64,000 bases of DNA. Origin: Hydrogenophaga crocea. GTDB lineage: Bacteria; Pseudomonadota; Gammaproteobacteria; Burkholderiales; Burkholderiaceae_C. A program made the translations under genes and the position numbers. Where the stretch lies: the NCBI RefSeq assembly GCF_011388215.1, contig NZ_CP049989.1, forward strand, positions 248,001-312,000, given 5' to 3'. The notes beneath the pieces were generated by a model. The model saw only the letters and a list, made by a program, of their open reading frames with translations. It did not search any database and was not told where the DNA came from. How positions within the stretch are numbered: position 1 is the stretch's first letter; each line of letters starts with the position of its first letter. This document shows positions 57,217 through 64,000 of this stretch, in pieces.

Positions 57217-59892
57217 ATGGGCGCCGAACACACCGAACAAGCCGACGCCCTGCTGGGCGAACTGCAGCGCCAGACCGCCGGGCGCCTGACCGTGTTCCTG
57301 GGCGCGGCGCCCGGCGTCGGCAAGACCTACGCCATGCTCGCGCGCGCGCGCGAACTGCACCGCCAGGGTGTGGACGTGGTGATCGGCATCGTGGAAACGC
57401 ATGGCCGCAGCGAGACGCAGGGCCTGGTCGAGGGCTTGCCGCTGTTGCCGCGCAGGCAACTGGCCTACCAGGGCCGTGCGCTCGAAGAGATGGACCTCGA
57501 CGGCCTGCTGGCGCGCAAGCCGGCGATCGCGCTGGTCGACGAGCTCGCGCACCGCAATGCGCCCGGCAGCCGCCATGAACGCCGCTGGCAGGACGTGGAG
57601 GAACTGCTCGACGCGGGCATCGACGTCTACACCACGGTCAACATCCAGCACCTGGAAAGCCTCAACGACGTGGTGCACCAGGTCACGGGCGTGCGCGTCA
57701 GCGAGACCGTGCCCGACGCGGTGTTCGAGCGCCTGCGCGACATCCGCCTCGTCGACCTGCCCGCGCGCGAGCTCATCGAGCGCCTGAACCAGGGCAAGGT
57801 GTACCTGCCCGATCAGGCCGCCCAGGCGCTGCAGGCCTTCTTCTCGCCCTCGAACCTGACCGCCTTGCGCGAACTGGCGATGCAGACCGTGGCCCAGCAC
57901 GTGGACGCCGACCTGCGCGAGACGCGCGTCGCGCGCGGGCTCGAAGGCCTCGCCCTGCAGCGCCACGTGCTGATCGCCATCGACGGCCGCGGCCACTCGG
58001 AGTACCTGGTGCGCGCCGGTGCGCGCATGGCCGAACGCCGCGGCGCGCCCTGGTCGGTGGTGACGGTCGAGACCGGCCGCCAGGCCGACGCCGCGCTCCT
58101 GGAGATCGACAAAGCCTTCGCGCTCGCGCGCAACCTCGGCGGCGAGACCGAGGTGCTGCACAACACCGACGTCACCCAGGCCATCCTCGACGCGGCGGCG
58201 GTGCGCAGCGCGCGCTCCATCGTCATCGGGCGCACGCGCGAGCGGCCCATCGCGCGCATCTTCAACCGCACCCTGACGCAGCAGCTGCTGCAGCGGGGCG
58301 CACGCTACGAACTCACCATCGTCGGCACCCCGCTGGCGCGGCAGCGCGCGCAGCGGCTGCCCGGTCGCTCCGGTGAAGGCCTGTGGCGTCGCGAGGCCTG
58401 GCTGATCGCGGGCGCCAGCGTGATCGCCACCGGCGCGGCGGCCCTGGCCGAGGCCCTGCTCGATCTGCAGGACCTCTCGCTGATCTTCCTGGTCGCCGTG
58501 ACGCTCGTGGCCTCGCGCACGCGCATGACCTCGGCCGTGATCACCGCCGTGTTGTGCTTTCTCGCCTACAACTTCTTCTTCATCGAGCCCCGGCTCACCT
58601 TGCTGATCAGCGCACAGCGCGGGGTCGCCACCGTGCTGCTCTTCCTCGCGGCGGCCTTGATCGCGGGGCGGCTCGCCTCGCGGCTGCGCATGCAGGTGGT
58701 GGCGCTGCGTGCGTCGAACGCGCACGCCACGGCGATGCAGAGCCTGGGCCGGCAACTGGCCCAGGCCGCCGACCTCGGACAGGTCATCACGGCGGGCTCG
58801 TCGGTGCTGCGCTCGACCCTGCAGGCCGAGGCCTGGATCCGCATCGGCGAGCAGAGCGGCCCGGCCGCCGCAGACACGCAGCTCAGCGACAAGGACCGCA
58901 CGGCCGCCGACTGGACACAGCAGAACGGCCAGGCCAGCGGGCGTTACACCGACACGCTCTCGAGCGCCGCATGGTGGTTCCTGCCGCTGGGCGCGGACAA
59001 GGAAGCGCTCGGTGTGGTCGGCCTGCGGTTTCCGGCGGCCATGGGGCGCTTGTCCTTTGAGCAGCGCCGGCTGGCCGAGCGCATGGTGGAAGACATCGGC
59101 CAGGCCGCCTTGCGCACGCGCCTGGTGTCCGAGCTCGAGGCGGCGCGCGTCTCGGGCGAGACCGAGCGGCTGCGCTCGGCGCTGCTGTCGTCGGTGTCGC
59201 ACGACCTGCGCTCGCCGCTGTCGTCGATCATCGGCGCGGCGGACAGCCTGATGCGCTACGGCAAGGACATGGGACCGGCCGACCGGCACAGCCTGCTCGA
59301 GACCATCCATGTGGAAGGCGAGCGGCTGGACCGCTACATCCAGAACCTGCTCGACATGACCCGGCTCGGCCAGCAGGGCCTCACGCTCACGCGCGACTGG
59401 ATCGGCATCGACGAGCTCGTGGGCTCGGCCTCGCGGCGCCTGCAGCGCTACGAGCCGGCGGTCCGCATCGAGCACGACATCGAGCCCGGCCTGCCCCCGA
59501 TCCACGTGCATCCCGCGCTCATCGAACAGGCCTTGTTCAACGTGATGGAAAACGCCGCCAAGTTCTCGCCGCCGGGCGAAGCGGTGCGCGTCCGGGTCCG
59601 CCGCACCGACGACGGCCGGCTTCGCGTCGACATCTCGGACCGCGGGCCCGGCATTCCCGAGCCCGAACGCCGGCGCATCTTCGACATGTTCTACAGCGTG
59701 GAGCGCGGCGACCGGGGCAAGAACGGCACCGGCCTCGGACTCACCATCGTGCAGGGCATCGTGGGCGCGCACATGGGCAGCGTCGAAGCGCTGCCGGGAC
59801 CCGAGGGCCTGGGCACCACCGTTCGCCTGAGCCTGCCCTGGGGCAGTTATCCAACCACAGAAAGCCCGGCCCATGACAGCAACGCCAGCTGA
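57217..59892 (+). CDS. kdpD: osmosensitive K+ channel histidine kinase KdpD
   Basis: Sensor kinase of 891 residues. The N-terminal KdpD domain has Walker A GAAPGVGKT (29-37) and TVNIQHLESLNDVV, then a USP-like domain (about 250-370), four membrane segments (about 390-490), a GAF-type region, and the kinase core with His662 in SVSHDLRSPLSS and the G-box KNGTGLGLTIVQ. It senses K+ limitation and phosphorylates KdpE. Transcribed with kdpABC. Confidence 0.97.
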   Translation: MGAEHTEQADALLGELQRQTAGRLTVFLGAAPGVGKTYAMLARARELHRQGVDVVIGIVETHGRSETQGLVEGLPLLPRRQLAYQGRALEEMDLDGLLARKPAIALVDELAHRNAPGSRHERRWQDVEELLDAGIDVYTTVNIQHLESLNDVVHQVTGVRVSETVPDAVFERLRDIRLVDLPARELIERLNQGKVYLPDQAAQALQAFFSPSNLTALRELAMQTVAQHVDADLRETRVARGLEGLALQRHVLIAIDGRGHSEYLVRAGARMAERRGAPWSVVTVETGRQADAALLEIDKAFALARNLGGETEVLHNTDVTQAILDAAAVRSARSIVIGRTRERPIARIFNRTLTQQLLQRGARYELTIVGTPLARQRAQRLPGRSGEGLWRREAWLIAGASVIATGAAALAEALLDLQDLSLIFLVAVTLVASRTRMTSAVITAVLCFLAYNFFFIEPRLTLLISAQRGVATVLLFLAAALIAGRLASRLRMQVVALRASNAHATAMQSLGRQLAQAADLGQVITAGSSVLRSTLQAEAWIRIGEQSGPAAADTQLSDKDRTAADWTQQNGQASGRYTDTLSSAAWWFLPLGADKEALGVVGLRFPAAMGRLSFEQRRLAERMVEDIGQAALRTRLVSELEAARVSGETERLRSALLSSVSHDLRSPLSSIIGAADSLMRYGKDMGPADRHSLLETIHVEGERLDRYIQNLLDMTRLGQQGLTLTRDWIGIDELVGSASRRLQRYEPAVRIEHDIEPGLPPIHVHPALIEQALFNVMENAAKFSPPGEAVRVRVRRTDDGRLRVDISDRGPGIPEPERRRIFDMFYSVERGDRGKNGTGLGLTIVQGIVGAHMGSVEALPGPEGLGTTVRLSLPWGSYPTTESPAHDSNAS

Positions 59893-60616
59893 TGCCGCGA
59901 CGGCCGCGCCGCCCGCACGCATCCTCATCGTGGATGACGAGCCCCAGATCCGCAAGTTCGTCGACATCAGCCTGCGCTCGCAAGGCTATGCCACGCTGCT
60001 GGCCGCCACCGGCCAGGAGGGGCTGACCGCGCTGGCCAGCAAGGGCGCCGATCTGGTCGTGCTCGACCTGGGCCTGCCCGACCGCGACGGCCGGCAGGTG
60101 CTCGCGGAACTGCGGCAGTGGTCCGATGTGCCCGTGATCGTGCTCACGGTGCGTGCCGACGAGGCCGAGAAAGTCGCGCTGCTCGATGGCGGGGCCAACG
60201 ACTACATGACCAAGCCTTTCGGGGTGGACGAGCTGATGGCGCGCATCCGCGCTTCGCTGCGAAGTGCCCGGCCCGGCCGCGAGGCGGCGGCCGTGCTCGA
60301 CGACGGTCACCTGCGCGTCGACCTCGCGGGCCGCGAGGTCCACCTCGATGGCCTGCCCGTGGCGCTCAGCCGCAAGGAATTTGCCTTGCTCGCGCTGCTG
60401 GCCGGGCAGCCTGGGCGGCTGATCACGCAAGGCCAGATCCTCAAGGCGCTGTGGGGCCCCACGCACGCCGATGACGCCCACTACCTGCGCATCCTGGTGT
60501 CCAAGCTCAGGCACAAGCTCGGCGACGACGCCTCGATGCCGCGCTACCTCATCACCGAGCCTGGCGTGGGCCTGCGCTTCGTTCTCACGGACAAGCCCGG
60601 CGCGCGTCAGCTGTAG
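59873..60616 (+). CDS. kdpE: response regulator KdpE
   Basis: OmpR/PhoB-type regulator of 247 residues. The receiver has Asp21/Asp22, phospho-acceptor Asp65 (LVVLDLGLPD) and the Lys of MTKPF. The C-terminal winged helix shows LSRKEFALLALLAGQPGRLIT and VSKLRHKLGDD. It overlaps kdpD by 20 bases and the convergent cydB by 10. Activates kdpABC when phosphorylated. Confidence 0.97.
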   Translation: MTATPADAATAAPPARILIVDDEPQIRKFVDISLRSQGYATLLAATGQEGLTALASKGADLVVLDLGLPDRDGRQVLAELRQWSDVPVIVLTVRADEAEKVALLDGGANDYMTKPFGVDELMARIRASLRSARPGREAAAVLDDGHLRVDLAGREVHLDGLPVALSRKEFALLALLAGQPGRLITQGQILKALWGPTHADDAHYLRILVSKLRHKLGDDASMPRYLITEPGVGLRFVLTDKPGARQL

Positions 60617-61608
60617 CTCAGCGCGCGCGCCTTGCCCCAGAACACGCGGTACATGAACAGCGTGTAGACCACGATCACCGGCAGCGTGATGGCCACGCCC
60701 ACGAAGATGATGGTGAGCGAGTTGGTGGCGGCCGCGGCCTGCCACACCGTGAGGCGGCCGATCACGATGTCGGGGAAGATGCTGTAGGCCAGGCCGAAGA
60801 AGGCCAGCACGAAGATCAGCACCGTGTTCACGAACACCAGCCAGCCGTAGCCCGCGGTCACCAGCGCCGGCCGCGTGACCACCCAGTGCACCGCGAAGAA
60901 GGCGGCCGCGCACATCAGCGGCACCGGGAACAGCGCGAAGATCTCGGGCACGCCGAACCACTTGCCGACCACCGCGGGGTTCACCAGCGGCGTGGCGGCC
61001 GAGATCGCAACCAGCGCCAGGCCCATGGGCCAGATCACGCGCCGCGCCCACTGCACCGCCTGCTGCTGCAACGCGCCATCGGTCTTCATGATGAGCCAGC
61101 CCGCGCCCAGCAGCACGTAGGCCGCGGGCAGCGTGAGCGCGATGCCCAGGCTGAACAGCAGACCCAGGCCGCCGTTGTCGAAGCCCGTGATGTAGCTGCC
61201 CAGCATCCAGCCCTGCGCCATGGTGGCCATGAGCGAGCCCACGAAGAAGGCGCCGTTCCAGAACGGCAGGTAGCGCGTGGGCGCCTTCACGCGGAAGTCG
61301 AAGGCCACACCGCGCAGGATCAGGCCGATCAGCATCACCGCCACCGGCAGGTACAGCGCCTGCAGCACCAGGCCATGCGCCTTGGGGAAGGCCACCAGCA
61401 GCACGCCCACGCCCAGCACCAGCCAGGTTTCGTTGGCGTCCCAGAACGGACCGATGCTGCTGATCATCACGTCCTTTTGCAGCGCGTCGCGGCCCAGCGG
61501 CAGCAGCAGGCCCACGCCGAGGTCGTAGCCGTCGAGCACCACGTAGGCGAGCAGGGTCAGGCCCATCACGGCCATGAAGAACAGGGGGAGGAATTCGGCC
61601 CAGCTCAT
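60607..61608 (-). CDS. cydB: cytochrome bd-type quinol oxidase, subunit II
   Basis: A 333-residue membrane subunit with about eight hydrophobic segments. MSWAEFLPLFFMAVMGLTLLAYVVLDGYDLGVG and WDANETWLVLGVGVLL are typical. ATG 61608 is preferred; GTG 61614 would overlap the cydA stop. No cydX-like small ORF follows, as the gene runs into kdpE. Confidence 0.96.
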   Translation of the reverse strand: MSWAEFLPLFFMAVMGLTLLAYVVLDGYDLGVGLLLPLGRDALQKDVMISSIGPFWDANETWLVLGVGVLLVAFPKAHGLVLQALYLPVAVMLIGLILRGVAFDFRVKAPTRYLPFWNGAFFVGSLMATMAQGWMLGSYITGFDNGGLGLLFSLGIALTLPAAYVLLGAGWLIMKTDGALQQQAVQWARRVIWPMGLALVAISAATPLVNPAVVGKWFGVPEIFALFPVPLMCAAAFFAVHWVVTRPALVTAGYGWLVFVNTVLIFVLAFFGLAYSIFPDIVIGRLTVWQAAAATNSLTIIFVGVAITLPVIVVYTLFMYRVFWGKARALSYS

Positions 61609-61610
61609 GG

Positions 61611-62972
61611 TCACACCCCCGCCTTGCCGAGTTCACCCGCGGGCGCTTCAGGCGCGTGTTTCACCGGGTGCTCGGCCATGTACTTGAGCACGCCCACGTA
61701 GGTCACGAGCAGCAGGCCGTAGACGATGCAGTAGGCCGTGAGCGTGAGCGCCACGTTGGCCGGCGCGATGCGCGTGGCCACGTCTGCCGTGTGCAGCAGG
61801 CCGTAGACGATGTAGGGCTGGCGGCCGATCTCGGTGACGTACCAGCCGGCCAGCGTGGCGACCCAGCCCGAGAAGCTCATGGCCGCGAGCGTCCACAGCA
61901 GCGGACGCGGCAGCGTGGTCTCGGCGGCGCGGCGCTGGGGCCAGAGCTTCCAGGCGGTCCACGCGGCCACCAGCAGCATCAGCATGCCCATGCCCACCAT
62001 CACACGGAAGGCGTAGAACACTGGCGCCACCGGCGGGTGGGCCTTGGGAAAGTCGGCGATGCCCTTGAGCTCGCCGTCCCACTCGTGCGTGAGGATCAGG
62101 CTCGCGACCTTGGGCACCTGGATCGCGAAATGCGTCTTGCCCGCGGCCTCGTCGGGAAAGCCGAACAGCGTGAGCGGCGCGCCGCGCTCGGTCTCCCAGA
62201 TGCCTTCGATGGCCGCGACCTTGGCCGGCTGGTGCTCGAGCGTGTTGAGGCCGTGCAGGTCGCCCACGAAGATCTGCAGCGGGATCACCAGCAAGGCCGC
62301 AAAGCCCGCGGTGCGCAGCGCCTTGTGCGTGCCGCGCGTGGCGCTGCCCTTGAGCAGCTGCCAGGCGCACAGGCCCGCGATCAGGAAGGACGCGGTGAGC
62401 GCCGAGGCCAGCAGCTTGTGCGCGAGCCGGTAGGGGAACGAAGGGTTGAAGACGATGGCGAACCAGTCGGCCGCGATGAATTCGCCGTTGACGATCTGGT
62501 AGCCCGCGGGCGTCTGCATCCACGAGTTCAGGCTCAGGATCCAGAACGCCGACAGCGTGGTGCCCAGCGCCACCAGCGTGGTGGCGATCAGGTGCACGCG
62601 CTCGCTCACGCGGCCCCGGCCGAACAGCATGATGCCCAGGAAGCTGGCCTCGAGGAAGAAGGCGGTGAGCACCTCGTAGCCGAGCAGCGGGCCCGCGATG
62701 TTGCCGGCCTTCTCCATGAAGCCCGGCCAGTTGGTGCCGAACTGGAAGCTCATGACGATGCCCGAGACCACGCCGAGCGCGAAGGTCAGCGCGAACACCT
62801 TGGTCCAGAAGTAATAGGCCTGCTCCCAGGCCTCGTCGCGCGTCTGCACGAAGCGGATGCGGAAGAACAGCAGGAACCAGCACAGCGCGATGGTGATGGT
62901 GGGGAACAGGATGTGGAAGCTGATGTTCAGCGCGAACTGGATGCGCGAGAGCAGCAGGGTGTCGAGGTCCAT
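61611..62972 (-). CDS. cydA: cytochrome bd-type quinol oxidase, subunit I (cyanide-insensitive type)
   Basis: Haem-bearing subunit of 453 residues. Haem ligands lie in NISFHILFPTITIA (His19) and PYRLAHKLLASAL. The quinol loop is short and GRQPYIVYGLLHTAD replaces the GRQPW type, both marks of the CIO branch, which has low cyanide sensitivity. E. coli CydA is about 70 residues longer. Reduces O2 to water with quinol electrons. AGGAG precedes the start; the regulator gene is 19 bases upstream. Confidence 0.95.
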   Translation of the reverse strand: MDLDTLLLSRIQFALNISFHILFPTITIALCWFLLFFRIRFVQTRDEAWEQAYYFWTKVFALTFALGVVSGIVMSFQFGTNWPGFMEKAGNIAGPLLGYEVLTAFFLEASFLGIMLFGRGRVSERVHLIATTLVALGTTLSAFWILSLNSWMQTPAGYQIVNGEFIAADWFAIVFNPSFPYRLAHKLLASALTASFLIAGLCAWQLLKGSATRGTHKALRTAGFAALLVIPLQIFVGDLHGLNTLEHQPAKVAAIEGIWETERGAPLTLFGFPDEAAGKTHFAIQVPKVASLILTHEWDGELKGIADFPKAHPPVAPVFYAFRVMVGMGMLMLLVAAWTAWKLWPQRRAAETTLPRPLLWTLAAMSFSGWVATLAGWYVTEIGRQPYIVYGLLHTADVATRIAPANVALTLTAYCIVYGLLLVTYVGVLKYMAEHPVKHAPEAPAGELGKAGV

Positions 62973-62991
62973 GGGGTTCTCCTGGGGGGGC

Positions 62992-63576
62992 TCAGGCCGC
63001 GTTCTTGTCGGTGCGCGCGGCGCCTTTGCCGGTCAGCCGGTCCTTGAGTTCGAGCACGCGCGTCACCGTAGCGCCCATGCCCATGAGTTGCAAGGCCGTC
63101 TCGGGCGCGAGCTTCTGCACGTCGTCGAACCAGGTCATGAGCCGGTCGATGAGGTCGTGCATCTCGCGCATGCGCTGCTGCGCGTGGCGCTCGGCCTCGG
63201 TCTTGGGCGTGTCGAGCAGCGCGGTGCGCAGCATGGACAGCGTGGGTTCGATCTCACGGCGGCGGCGCTCCTCGGCCAGCACGCGGAAGATTTCCCAGAC
63301 ATCGGCCGGGGCCTCGAAGAACTCGCGCCGGTCGCCCGCGAAGTGGCGCAGGCGCACCAGCCGCCAGGCCTGCAGTTCCTTCAGGCCCATGCTCACGTTG
63401 GAGCGCGAGAACTCCAGGGTTTCGGCGATCTGGTCCGCGCACAGGGGCTCGGGCGAGAGGTAGAGCAGGGCATAGATCTGCCCCACGGTGCGGTTGATGC
63501 CCCAACGGCTGCCCATTTCGCCGAAGTGGGCGACGAACTCGCGGTTGAGCGCAGGAAGGTGGTCTTGCAGCGGCAT
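62992..63576 (-). CDS. GbsR/MarR-type transcriptional regulator
   Basis: A winged-helix regulator of 194 residues. FGEMGSRWGINRTVGQIYALLYL, LCADQIAETLEFSRSNVSMGLKEL and DRREFFEAPADVWEIFRV match the GbsR (COG1510) pattern; the C-terminal half is helical. It is the first gene before cydAB and probably controls it and itself through the palindrome at 63601-63630. ATG 63576 is preferred over GTG 63585. A TACAGT seven bases before ATG 63576 could be a -10 element, which would make the message leaderless. Confidence 0.9.
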   Translation of the reverse strand: MPLQDHLPALNREFVAHFGEMGSRWGINRTVGQIYALLYLSPEPLCADQIAETLEFSRSNVSMGLKELQAWRLVRLRHFAGDRREFFEAPADVWEIFRVLAEERRRREIEPTLSMLRTALLDTPKTEAERHAQQRMREMHDLIDRLMTWFDDVQKLAPETALQLMGMGATVTRVLELKDRLTGKGAARTDKNAA

Positions 63577-63600
63577 GGCCGGCACTGTAGCCGCACTCGT

Positions 63601-63630
63601 CTGAAATTTCAGTAATTACTGAAATTTCAG
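63601..63630. promoter_or_regulatory. 30-bp perfect palindrome, operator of the regulator-cydAB promoter
   Basis: Two copies of the perfect palindrome CTGAAATTTCAG flank TAATTA, itself palindromic, so the whole 30 bases read the same on both strands. It is the most AT-rich spot nearby. On the minus strand, CTGAAA of the proximal copy stands 17 bases from TACAGT, a fair -35/-10 pair, so a bound dimer pair would cover the promoter. Confidence 0.85.
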
Positions 63631-63699
63631 GATGCGCCGCAGGGGCATGCCGAACGGGGCTGGGGCAGACTGCGGGGCCTGTCCACCCCCATTGCTGCC

Positions 63700-64000
63700 A
63701 TGGCCACCCTCCAAGCCCCTGCCGATCCCGAATCGAACCCGCGCGTGAAGGCCGTGTTCGACGACATCCGCGCCACGCGCAAGACCGACTTCGTGAACAA
63801 CCTCTGGCGCACCCTGGCCTTCGACGCCGACCTGCTCGAGCGCACCTGGGCCGAGGTGAAGGCGGTGATGGCCGCGCCCGGCGCGCTGGACCCGCTCACC
63901 CGGGAGCTGATCTACATCGCGGTGTCCATCGCCAACAGCTGCGGCTACTGCGTGCACTCGCACACCGCGGCCGCGCGCGCCAAGGGCATGAGCGACGCCC
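63700..64000 (+). CDS. carboxymuconolactone decarboxylase-like / AhpD-fold protein (3' end outside window)
   Basis: The first 100 codons are present. Cys81, Cys84 and His88 in NSCGYCVHSHTAAA form the CxxC-x3-H redox motif of AhpD-type peroxidase-related proteins. LTRELIYIAVSIANS is the preceding helix. It diverges from the GbsR-type regulator and shares the region with the 30-bp palindrome, so it may be co-regulated with the oxidase. Confidence 0.88.
   Translation, partial: MATLQAPADPESNPRVKAVFDDIRATRKTDFVNNLWRTLAFDADLLERTWAEVKAVMAAPGALDPLTRELIYIAVSIANSCGYCVHSHTAAARAKGMSDA

Noticed and set aside
56578..59967. A 1129-codon minus-strand frame opposite kdpC and kdpD
   Set aside because: Antisense shadow. 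The plus strand has all KdpC and KdpD motifs.

Overview
The window is a GC-rich (roughly 70 %) bacterial chromosome segment with almost every base used. Gene order and protein character point to a betaproteobacterium of the Burkholderiales, most likely a Comamonadaceae member (Hydrogenophaga, Acidovorax or Variovorax-like). The signs are ppc divergent from hemC-hemD-hemX-hemY, rne divergent from rluC, a short H-NS-type protein, a TPP-riboswitch thiC operon, and large numbers of ABC and TRAP transport genes. No rRNA, tRNA, CRISPR array, insertion sequence or integrase is visible. The assignment to family is inference from gene content only.

Layout. 1-6.4 kb: the end-truncated ppc (minus) and the haem operon hemC-hemD-hemX-hemY (plus), closed by a bidirectional terminator shared with rne. 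6.5-11.4 kb: rne with a leader of about 550 nt, rluC and an H-NS-like gene. 11.5-21 kb: single genes for a small tyrosine phosphatase, a UDP-sugar epimerase, an acyl-CoA ligase, a carboxylesterase, an EamA exporter with divergent Lrp regulator, an 8-oxoguanine-deaminase-type amidohydrolase, glycerate 2-kinase, and a radical SAM protein preceded by a near-perfect LexA box. 21-26.7 kb: the thiamine operon (minus), TPP riboswitch-thiC-thiO-thiS-thiG-thiE, ending in a translationally coupled DUF1653/oxidoreductase-like fusion gene. 26.7-33 kb: a GntR/FCD regulator divergent from a TRAP transporter plus three catabolic genes (2-hydroxyacid dehydrogenase, RraA-type aldolase, KDG-type kinase), which looks like a sugar-acid uptake and degradation unit.

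33-37.4 kb is the accessory part. It holds a broken gene of about 2 kb (one frameshift, one in-frame amber) with faint kinase-like motifs, a VOC protein, a minimal MscS channel and a lysine-rich orphan gene of unknown function. 37.4-52.6 kb is a purine acquisition and catabolism region: xdhB/xdhA (minus, no xdhC), a LysR regulator fused by ATGA overlap to a BMP-type nucleoside ABC transporter, a Rieske oxygenase, adenine/adenosine deaminase, a lipoprotein, a second BMP receptor and guanine deaminase. 52.8-60.6 kb is a complete kdpABCDE potassium system without kdpF. 60.6-64 kb is a GbsR/MarR-type regulator with cydAB (cyanide-insensitive type), read from a promoter that carries a 30-bp perfect palindrome. 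A carboxymuconolactone-decarboxylase-like gene diverges from it and runs off the window.

Many starts were chosen shorter than the longest open frame, because GC-rich DNA leaves long spurious extensions. Reasons are given per gene. The best leads for follow-up are the double-lesioned gene at 33-35 kb, the Rieske oxygenase inside the purine locus, the LexA box before the radical SAM gene, and the 30-bp operator at 63.6 kb.
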